Shown in pieces: positions 23,951 through 35,300 of a stretch of 64,000 bases of DNA. The stretch spans positions 46,509,714 through 46,573,713 of the forward strand of contig NC_091017.1 in assembly GCF_041296385.1 (NCBI RefSeq), read 5' to 3'. Position 1 is the stretch's first letter. Each line of letters begins with the position of its first letter. Below the pieces are notes generated by a model that had not been told where the DNA came from, did not search any database, and saw only the letters and a program-made list of their open reading frames with translations. A program made the translations under genes and the position numbers. Source of the stretch: Aphelocoma coerulescens. Taxonomy: Eukaryota; Chordata; Aves; Passeriformes; Corvidae.

Positions 23951-26196
23951 GAGGCCACTTCCTCTTTTTGGAGGGCAAGATGAAAATCTGTTGCTCGTTG
24001 TTGTTGAGGGAAGATGAGCAGTGTTTGTTAGTATGCCACTTGTCAGCTCAATGTAACGATAGCTAAGTTAATTTTCACTAATGTTAAGAAATTTAATCTG
24101 TTCCTCTAAGGCTGAATCAGTATCTGGGAGAAAATCTCATGGATTTATTTGTGTCAAGGACCATGAATTCTGCTATAGAATTATGTTGCATGATACACCA
24201 GCCAGGAAACAAGTGTAATGTTATTTTGAGTAGCAGTTGATTTGCATGTCTCATCTGTCAGTAGGTGTGGATAATATGTTTTGTTGTTGTCATGAGAAGT
24301 AAATGGAGAAGTAGTCTTCCATAAAATAGGGAAAATGAAATAGCAAGTTCTTTAACTCATTGCTCAGGAGACATTTTTCCAGGTTCTCCACGCTGCTGAG
24401 TCAATAACACTGAAGTCCAAACATGTTGGTGACAAAATTTCTTTCTGTCAATTCAAACAAAAATAAGTACTGCCCTTACTTCTGGTGGGACATGAGAGAG
24501 GGATATGAAGTGGGAATTTCCCAGTGAACTCAGAAGGCTGGTCTGTGAGTGTAAATTTTATGTGCTCTAAATAGATGCGTTGTGTTATAGTTCACACAGG
24601 AATTGAAGTTATCTTGAAAAGACTTGACATGTTTGACTGCTGAGAGTCTGAGTGTTTGGACTACGAGAACCATGATAGATTTCAGTTTAAAGTAAGGGTC
24701 ATCAACCTTCTCCCAGGTTCAGGTACCCTCCCAGCTGTGTTTCTGCAAAAATACGGCCTGATATAACTAGAAAGTTTAATAGAGAATTATGGGGCTTCTC
24801 CTTTGCTTTCCCTTTTTAATGGTCACCTTGTGGGAAAGTGCTGATGTAGGGATGTCCTTTGCACCCAGTTAATTTACAGCCAACAGCACGAAAATGAAAC
24901 TGAAAGTTTTGTTAGCACTTCTGAGAAATGCTGATTGCTGACTATAATCAAGCTTTTCATACCCAGAGAAGAAACTAAGAGCATAAAAAGGGAATGAAGA
25001 AAATGCACAGGTCAGAAGATTGACAAGGTCAATAGAGATAATGTTTGACCCCTGTTAGAGAAAAAACATTCTGTTACTTAGACATGACACAGGCACTGAC
25101 TATCAAGACACGGGCAGGCTTAGAACAGTGGGCAGAAATGTATGTGTCCAAGATCTTTTACTGTCGAAAACTTGGAGAGGGAAATGAGAGAATCTAAAAT
25201 TTGGGCTTTGGGGCCCCACAAGAATATTTAAATACTTAAATTCACCTTGTGGATCCAGCTTGTTAAAGGTTTGAATACCTCTGAATACACTCAGTTTCAT
25301 TTTTATCTTTCGCCACAACCCAGGGGCTGTTAGGAGAACCAAGTAGTTATGCTGGGCAAAACAAGAAGATTCCCCTTCATGTTTGTTACTTCTTGCCTCT
25401 CTTCCTCTGTTTCACAGTTTCCTGGCAGTGCTTTTTACTGATTTGCAGGTGTTCCACTTGTGTGTTTATGCTTTACTACATTACTCTACAACATTTGGAT
25501 TACTCTATGGAACTAGAAGCTTAAAGGTTTCAAGATAGCAAGAGTTATTGCATGGTTCTATTTCTTGAAAAGAGATAAGATTGCTATTTTAAGGTTGGGA
25601 AAAGTACATGAGCTTTTAAAGCAGATGAAAGTATTACTGATCAATAGCAAAGGTTGGCAGTGGAGAATGAGCCCTCATTTTGGATTTCAGTTCTTTTGCT
25701 TTGAGATACAGAGCTCAGAGCTAGAGTCACTGAAGTCTTAGCTCTTCTTATGAACTCAAGTATTGTACTACCATACAAATTAATTATCTCATTTGTCTCC
25801 CCAACCATAAAGCAAAGTAACAGTATTCACTCCTTACTAATGTTATGTGCCTAGACAACAGTTCATATAGTTTTTGAGGAGTGTAATACCATTCTGTAGA
25901 CAAAAATAAAACTTTCTAGGCCTTCCCTTACTGTGGTTATTCTGTTGTGTTTATCTTTGATAGCATTAATATGAAGCTCTTGCACTTCCAAAACAGTGTA
26001 GAGAGATTTATTATTAAAATAAGCATCATAGCAGGGCTGGGTGTTGATTTTGGAATATTGACTACTCCCAGTTAATTAATAAATTACATTCAACAAAACC
26101 AGAATCAAAGGCAGTGATGAGTACAAGGTATATTAAAATTAAAATTGACTTTCAAACAGAAATTGATACTGATTTGACTATTTGTAATTGCTTCAG

Positions 26197-26381
26197 GAGA
26201 AATGAAGAGAAAATGGCAAGAAAGACTGAAGAAAGTGGAAGAACGAGCATCTCACTATGAAAGAAACCCTCTTCCTACGGTTTATAGACCAAGACTGTCC
26301 AAACCCTCTATGCCATCCTCTATTTGGAAAATATTTTCTCGACAGGCTGAAGCTTTTAATTATGTAAAAACCTGCAAAGAG
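26197..26381 (+). CDS. PRIMPOL: PRIMPOL coding exon 1
   Basis: Acceptor TGCTTCAG, five bases of 5' UTR, then ATG at 26202. Encodes ERASHYERNPLPTVYRPRLS and ends at TCKE in phase 0 before GTATAT. Confidence 0.95.
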
Positions 26382-29300
26382 GTATATTATATGTTAGGCA
26401 AATGTCTCTACTCTTTTATATACTTTCAAGATTGAACACCATTTAAAATTGCTGTGGGCAGTCTTTATCAGTTTGCAAGATCTTTTTCTTCCCAATCCTG
26501 AAACAGCAACTATTTTTTTTTTGTCTTTGTAGGTCATGTTGCCCTGGAGGTATCTTTAAGAAGTGCTAGTTCTGTTCTAACATACAAGTTCATATGTGGT
26601 GTTAGCTTCAAACAGTAGAAGTACTTTTCTGTAACATTGTAGTGATAAATTTGTTCTTCTCAAGATGAACAAGCTGTCAGGGTGGGCTGGAGAATGTGAA
26701 GGTAGTGAGGGTAGTGAGAATTGAGTAGGAAGAAAGAGGAGGAAAAAAATGAGGAAGAAAAAGAGATAAAGAAGAGGCAGAGACTAAATACAAACAATAC
26801 AACTCTCCAGTGGCATCTGAGTAGCAGGTTTCAGATGATTAGAAGTGATTAGCCAAATAAATATTGTGTGAAAGGTATCCTTTGTTTTCAGTTTAATACT
26901 TTTCAAATTGATGGCTATTTTTAAAGAAAGTATTGTGTTTTTCTCCATGCTGTTTCAGGTATTTAATCCTGGCAGCCTGTTTTCCAAAATGGGTTTTCAT
27001 TGGCTTGACAGTCGTTTTTTTCTGTTTTCTTCTCAAATTTCCATTCTTGGTTCTAAACAACATAATGTCTGAAGAATATTTGCCATAAAGCTTGTACTGT
27101 CCTTCATGTCCATGAGGCTGCTCCTTTCAGAACATGGTTCCTCCTGCCTTTAGATGCACTTGCCACTGATCAGAAAAAACAAGAGTTTACAGAGAAAACA
27201 GTTTACATTAATGCACAGCAAAGAAAAGCTTCAAAGTTTTACCCATGTAACTGAAATCAGAATGATGTTCTAAATTAAAACCAGATGCTATTGTGCTTGG
27301 AAAAGGATAAGAGATCTGCTTATAGTTCTCTAGTACTTACTAGCCTTTGGTTGATGCCAAGTAGGAACTGCTGAAGATTTAAACTGGTTCTTTGAATAAA
27401 ACTTCAATGTTTTTATTTAAAAAGGATGTTCATGTGTTTGCTTTGGAAAAGAACACACAGAATGGACAGAGATTTTACCTTGTGACAACGTATAAAGAGC
27501 TCTGGTTTTATTACACGTGAGTATTTGAGAAGGTATCCTGTATGTTACTAAAAGATAGTGCTGTACTGGGTATCCTACCTAGTAAGAGCTGTCACTGGAT
27601 AGGTATTCCGAGGAGCCAGCTTCTGCTCTGAGCAGCACAGAGCTGTAATGGTTGCCTGAGGTTTCATCTTGGCAATGGGAAAAGCCTTCATAAGGACAAA
27701 ACAGTATGTTCTATAGCGGGTTTCAACTTTCTTTTGAGTAGCAGGTTGCCACTTTTTCCTGTGAATTAAGGACTCTGTCTGTTGAACTGAAATTTATTAG
27801 CAGTAGATTTGCTTTTGCTGCCAGCTTTCCTCAGGGGATTGTGCCAACATGTGACAAAACCATACTTCTCTGACTAGTCATACAGCAGTTTCAGTGGGTG
27901 TTAATGCAGATGTCTGGTACCTGATTTATGGGTTTGCATTTGCATGATGTAGTTCCAAGTATTGACAATTTGATCATGTGCTGAACTTTTCCCCCCATTT
28001 GTTTCTTTTACAATAAAACATTTGGCTATGAAGTAAAAGAAATCTGAGTCAATTTTTATACAAAAAGCCTGATTTTTTTCTCAAATTGAAAATGAGATTA
28101 TTTTAAAATTTAGTTTAAAAAACTCTATGTAATCTCTTTGTTTATGCTAAAGATATATGAGTGATAACTTAAGTTCTTTTCTGTATTTTTCATAGTTCCT
28201 TGAATTCTCAACAACATTTCTGTATGTATTGTAAGACTGGGGCAGGGTGGGGGGTATGGAGAGGAGAATACTTTACAAAATTAAATTCTACGCCAGACAA
28301 ATAATCTTTGTTGATATTTGATGCTGATGTTACTTACACATTTTTCAAAGCATTATAGGGCTACTATATATAGTAGCCTATATATATGTAGTATACTATA
28401 TATACTACATTTTTTAATATGGGTGGTTGATTGCAGAATCAAATATGTGGGACGTTGTTTGCAACTGATAAGCATGTTTATCACACTCATAATGTTTATC
28501 ATCTTTTTTCCTTAGCAAAGGTTACAAAACAAGTCTTATGCATTGCTATGAAGTAATTCCTGAAAAAGATGCTTGCAAACTTTATTTTGATTTGGAGTTT
28601 TACAAACCAGCGAATCCTGGTGCAGATGGCAAGAGTATGGTCATGAAGTTAATTGAGGTAAACTGGAGCAAAGTCATGTTGTAGATGAATTAGTTGTTAA
28701 TTTAATATGAAACCAAAGTATTTACCACTTTATCTTGATTATGCTATAGTAAAATTAAAAGAATTGTAGACCCAGTGGTTATTTTTAATTAAGTAAAAAT
28801 ACTGTTTTAATTAAAGCAAGGGTTTAATCAAAGTGAGAGACAAAAAATATAATTGAGAGACAAAAATAAAGAATGATGGCTGTTGGACCGTTTTTATTCA
28901 TGGTAGGTTTACTGACATGGTAAGTTTACTTTTGAAGATTGTTTTATGTGCTCTGCCACTTCAAAGCTGTAAAACTGAAGGAATGTTTAGGTACTCTTTA
29001 AAGGGGCATCAGTAAAAGTTCCATTCATATAAACCTCAGTTCATTCCCTTTGCCTGATGGTGCAGTCGTATATCAAGGCTTAGATGAATCCCTCCTGAAA
29101 GTTTCTTTAGATGACAGTTCATTGTAGTTTAGTTAAATTATGATGTAGAGAGCATCATGTGACTGCATCTACCAATTTGGTACCTAAACTTAAATTATCA
29201 ATTTGCTAATTATCAATTGTATTAATGAGTGCAGTTTCCATTTTATTGCGAACATTTTTGGAAAATGAGCTCTCTGCAAGTGCAATATGGCATTCATATG

Positions 29301-32300
29301 TTTTTAGAAGAATATCTTCTGTTTTAATAAAATCTCATCGTGAGTGGATGTCTGTTTGTGAGACTTCAGTCACCTACATGTCTCTAAAGTAAGATTATTG
29401 AGGTCATTCCTTCATAAAGAACCCTTAATTGAGAGAGAATCTGAAGGCATTTATCCATTATTATCTGAAATGTAGTGATTCCTCAGGTTAAGAAGAGGAC
29501 TTTGGATTTGCTGAGTGGGGGATCTGAGCTGCTAAAACCCAAAGCTTCCAGATCTTTAGGTTCTGAGTCCCAGTCCTAAATATGAGTAATCACTAGCTTG
29601 GCGTATAGAAGTTTTTTTTAGAGCTAGAGTGAAATATGTTTTCTGCTTAGTTATTGTTCATGGAGTCATACCAATGAATTAGCTAAACCATAACACTGAA
29701 TTGGCTCACCACTCCTTTATATCATGACAGCCTCCATTTCCCCTCCTGGTGAGCCTGCATTACCAACATTGTCACTGTGGGTGTGAACTGCTTTGTGGTG
29801 GAAAACAACCTGCAGGGTAAAGCCACCTAACTAGACTTTGACCTGAGAAACTCAAAGTCTCCTTAGCTTATCACTGTTAGTTAGGTGTTAAGTGACTTGC
29901 ATATTTAAGGAAACACAGTCTACATCAAACTTGGTTAAAATTTGATATGGGTAGTTTGAATTAAATTAATTGTATGCTCAAAATGAGGGGACAAAAAAAG
30001 ACCTTGGAAAAAATGTAGAATGTGAATTTGTGTTAGGTTTTATAGATGCAACTACTAAAAATTCTGGAGTAGAATAACATAATTTATGTTTATAATTTCA
30101 GCTTGTCAGCCAAAAATTAAAAGAACTTTATGGTGTAAATTGCTCATCAAAAGATGTCTTGAACTTGGATTCCAGCACTGATGAAAAGTTTAGTCGGCAC
30201 TTAATATTTCTACCCCAAAACACTGTATTTAAGGATAATACTCATGTTGGTAAGTGTGTTCTTTTCTCTTACACCTAGAAATAAAAGGTGAGGTTTTGAC
30301 TTTGTACAGTGCCATCTCACATTTGACTGTTTATTTTAATGGAATTATATGTGGAAACAAATATGTATTCCCAGCAGAAATTACTGTATATTTCATTAAG
30401 CCTCATTTTTTCTCATCTTCTACTTTCTTTTCCTATAATTAGCATGTGTGTTTGCAGAAATGTAACTTTTTTTGTGCCTGTATGTTTTCTTTACAAAAAT
30501 ACAGGTTTCTATGAAACTGGCAAGTCTATGACTCCTTAATTTTCAGGTTAATGTCAGTCTTAACAATTAAAGCTATTGTTATTTGCTCCAAATACAGTTA
30601 ATTTCTGCTCAGCACAGGGTCAAAAAGGCAGGACGAAGATGATTTCAAGCCACCTGTGCATAAACATGACAAGGAGAAAGCTGAAAGCAATTTTAATTGT
30701 TGGTGTAAGTTGGGATTTCTTGGATATGGCAACTCCAATACAGAGAATTGCCAGTTTAGGGTTGTTTTGACTCATTTGTGTGCCCCAGTAATCCTGTAAT
30801 GAATTATGAGGATAATGATGATCTTGATGCTTGATATGCTGAGTCATTCTGCTGATATACAGCATGGAAAGAACAGTATTTCATATTCATTGATGTTCCC
30901 CAGGGAAGCTTCATCCAACAACTGCAGAATCATCCTTGCGAATATTCCTTCCACTTCATAGGTTTTTTTCCCCACATCTGTATTTATTCTATTCTCTTGT
31001 TTTCTCCCTAGAACTAATCTGGCCTAAAACGAATGGTTTTTATTTGTCTGTCTTTGGTTACCATCTAGCAGAGCCTGGAGGTACAACGGGAGCTGAATTA
31101 CCACACTGGGAGTTTGAAAAGTCATTATAAAATACTTTTGTGAAAGTGAAAGCAATGTGTTGTTGGAGTAAGCTTTGGTCAAGCTCTTCTATCAGTAAAT
31201 ACACCATGAAGCTGCAAGTAAACATTTCAATCATTCAGAAAGTGAAATTAGGGAAAACAGTAGTGAGGGGGACAATCACAACCTTTTCAGAATCTTAAAT
31301 CTGAGCTTGTTAATATTTAGGGTTGGTTTTTTTTAAGACGTGTAGTACAATTTCTTGCAAGGTGTTGGTTTCTCACTTACTGGCCAGAACCATTTTATAC
31401 AGTGGGCAGGTTGAAAGATTTCTCTTTAAAAATCCAGAAGGGCTAAAAAGACCCTGAACTTCAACCACTTCCATCTTGGTTGTTTTGAAAAATGTTTGCA
31501 CAGGAACTCGGTCAGTTCTTTCTTGACTCATAGATGACATTACTTGCTTTTGGACTCTTTTGGTTGTTTTTAAGGTAACTTTGTGAGGACCATTTTGCAG
31601 CCTGCCATAAGATTAATGGAGAGTAAGGCTGCTGTGATTTCAACAGAAGAAGCAGGGCATGTTTTCCAGTGTTCTGCAGGAGTTGGATTAGATGGTTCTC
31701 TTCCAAACCTCACAGCTGTTGAAGATGCTTCTAAAGACTGGCCAGCCATTGCTCACAAAACAGAGGATGTGGAAATGTCACACCAGGGAGAAAATTTGGA
31801 TTTTTCTTTCCTAATAGTAAATGATAAAGAAGGCAACAACCAACTTTTTGTGGATCTAGGTAAATATAAGTGTTTTTAAAGCTCTCTGGGGTGCAACAAA
31901 GTTAAGAATGAGATAGATGTTCCTTAATCTTTGATTACAAAGAGTAAGAACAGTGGTGTTCTTACTGTTGTCCCTATGGTGAGACCTCAAATACATGCTG
32001 AAACTGGGATCATTACTACATTTAATTATTTTATTCTGAAGTTTAAAGTAATTCTTGCCACACAAGACTAATTTTGTTTTTCCCCTTAAGGGCTTAGTGC
32101 TCCCATTTGGATTAAAAGAGGATGGCATATATTGCATTTTTGTTATTTCAGTTGAATTAGAAGCTGCTTAATAATGGAACAAGTCTTAGAGGCATGGCTT
32201 TCTGTATTTTACATGTATGAATTGAGCTTTCTTTTCCTGTTTGGAATGGCAGCTGTTATGCTTCAGTGGTGGAATAATAGAAATTTTGGGTTGGGCATTT

Positions 32301-35300
32301 CATGGTCCAGCTGGGCTTAGCCTGTTCATGGTATTAGAATGTTACAAATCTCCAGGAGCACAACACTTATAGTCAAACTAGAGTTTGAAAGTTCCAGCCT
32401 TTTTCAACTCCGTATCTGTTTTTGCTGCTTCTGCCTTGTGTCAGGGAAATGAAAGTAGCTTAGCCCGCTTGTGCACAGCAGTGTGTTACACACTTCAGGA
32501 CTTTACCTTGGGTTTTTTCCTCAGACTCTTCTGAAGAACCCCCATTCCTTCAAATTCTTCTCATGGAATTCAGGATCACTTTTATTGTGGGCCTCTTCAG
32601 TATGTCTGATCTACTGAAATGTAATCTCAAACTTGGCTACAGTAGGCTTCTCTGTTACTGAGTCAGAAGGATTACTTTCACTTAATGTTCAAAATTCTTT
32701 CAAGCATATTTGTGAATGGAAATTAAATAAAAACAATTTGTTACCTGTCTCACCTTTTGAGAATTTGATGTTAGTCCCCCAAAATTACCCATCCTCAATA
32801 TTTATGTTATACACATTACCTCAAAATTGGAAAGCTAAAGCTAAAATTGCTGAAATACTGAATTATATCATGAGGCTGCAGTGACAGAAAGCTTTGTGAT
32901 GTTCATCTTGTATGAGCTCTGTAAGTCCTTTTCTCTTCATGAAAATCAAATGCAACCTGCAAATAAAACTCACCTTCTCAATCACTTATTAGATAGATTA
33001 TTCAATGTTAAGATACATGTTCATTTTTTAGTTGTTTGTTTTTGAGATTGGAAATGAGATGGGATACATGCCTCAGAAAAGCTGTGAAGCAGTCCACAGA
33101 AAACAGAAAGGCTGATTAAGCTGTTCCTGGTTAACATAATGGTGCAGCTTTTTGGGCTCACGAAAGCACCAATTATAATGTCAGAATGATTAAAGTGCCT
33201 ATGTAGAGATGTGGAGCACTTGTCTTAACTCTTCTGTAACATAAAAGTGTAAATGTGTGCGTGATCTTGTTTTGTTGCATTTTTTCTGTGGGATGTGAGC
33301 CAGGTAGTAACAGTTTCTGTCCATTCATTAGACTCTTAGCTGGGCCTAAGGAAGATTGTTTAATTTACAAGTGCTCAGTATCTTAAATCCTAGCCAGCAC
33401 TGCTATGTTAAAAAATATCTGTTTTCCTGTAGGAGTTTATACAAAGAACAGAAATTTCCGGATGTATAAGTCATCAAAAGCAGGAAAAAATGTGATTCTG
33501 AAGATAGCAGAGGATAATAATTTTATCCCCAACTGTGAAAAGGATGTTTCCTTGGAAGAAGCGTATTTTCTTTCCTCTTTAATCTGCAACATTGGGTAAT
33601 TACTTAATTTTAATCAAATTTACAATATTTTCAAATACATATTTTAATGATAATTCTCCTGCAGCAGTTACAGATAACTATTGTGAATGAGCAATTATTC
33701 CATTAACATTGTTACAGTGTAATTTAGGAGTTCCTAGTAGAATTTCTTGGTTTTGAAGAAAAAATTTCTTGGGAGTTCTGTTCTTCTGTTAAACCTGCCT
33801 TCAAACGTGATATGGCTTCTGAATTATGCCTCATTTCTCTATACACACTCAAAATGCCAAAACATAACCATTGTTAAGTTTGGTCAGCTTCTGTGTTGTT
33901 CTGGAAGCAAAGCTTACAGACTTCTAGTCAGTAAAACATGAGAAGTCTGAATATTTTTCAAGGTAGGCTAAGAAATAAAAGGGATTTCTGTCCGTGTTTT
34001 CTTGCATACCAGATTTCCCATTTGGTACAGACACCTCCTTAGGTTGGGTACTCGTACAGACAATCATCAGGGTTTCTGTACCTAATCTAAACCTCTGATA
34101 TGTCATACCCTATCTCAAGAAGATCCTAACTATTGCTGTAGCAGAAAGAAGGTTGAAATGGTATCTCATTTTTATTGAAAACATGTCTCTGTTCTGACTT
34201 CAAGGTTTTATATCCTGAAATGTTCATTATCCAGAACTGATGCCAAGAAACCATGTAGTGTATTCAGGTCATAGACATCAGCTGAATCTGCCATAAATAT
34301 GGATGAGAAATTCTGCTGTATTGAATTTAGGCTTCTGTGATCATCTGGCTTCCAGTTAGCAATATGGCAAGGAAAAGCAGTTCATTGTAGAGAAAAAAAA
34401 AATGGAAACCTTTCAAAAGGTGTATTTGCATAAATACTACATCTAGAGCACATCCTGCTGTGGGAATGTGGACCAGCAGTCATTAAATGGCTGGGTGCTG
34501 GGACTTTGGCAAGGAACCAAATGTTGCTGTTGTGGATGAGGAACCCCCGTCCTGCGGTGGGAGTCAGGGAAACTGCCAAAGCCAGACAGAAAGTGCACCA
34601 GGGACAGGGAAAGGTGCACAGCAAATCACAGGCTGAGCAAGATTGGCAGGGACCTCTGGAGGTCTCCTGGCCCACCCCTGAGCCCAGCGCTGTGCCATGT
34701 TGTGCCATCCTGTGGCATGTCACAGTGAGTTACGCTGTACTGTGTTACACTGTAAGAATCATACATTTTCCTTTGCATTCTCTCCTTTCTTCAGAGCGAG
34801 TGATGACATAAAAGTTCTGTCATCTGGCTTTTCAGAGAAGGAGAGAAAAATGTCTGCTTTTTTAAACAGTAAAACTACCGGAAGAAGCAGAGGTACCTCA
34901 AGCCTTTTCTACTGCATAGAAAAAAAATACTCTTAACTTAGATATTCTGTGACTTGTACACCTGATAGCTTCTAGGAGGGTCCTTCTTCAGCTGCCTTTC
35001 TGCAGAAGGCAGAGCACATCTGCACTGAAGGATGCTCTGCAGCACCTGAATGCCCCTGACCCTCCTCTCCTGTACCCACTGCTGTCTTGCTTTGTCCCAG
35101 CTCCCTCTGCACCTTGGGGGTGGTGGTAGTAGCCCTTTAAAGATCTACAAGAAACTAACAAGGAATTTATCCCTGGTTTTATTTAAGGGTGTGATGTGAT
35201 TCAGGTACATTTTATGCCTGTGGTCTATATAATGTGTGTTACAATGATGCATCACAGTGGCAAACCCTCTAAAAGTGTGTGTTTGTGGCCTTTGGTTTAA

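Larger units (their letters stand above)
22500..26196 (+). other. PRIMPOL: PRIMPOL intron 1 (5' UTR intron)
   Basis: About 3.7 kb between the proposed non-coding first exon and the start-codon exon. It holds the CTCTG repeat and two CR1 copies. The rest, 23.95-26.19 kb, shows no feature I can name. Confidence 0.6.
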
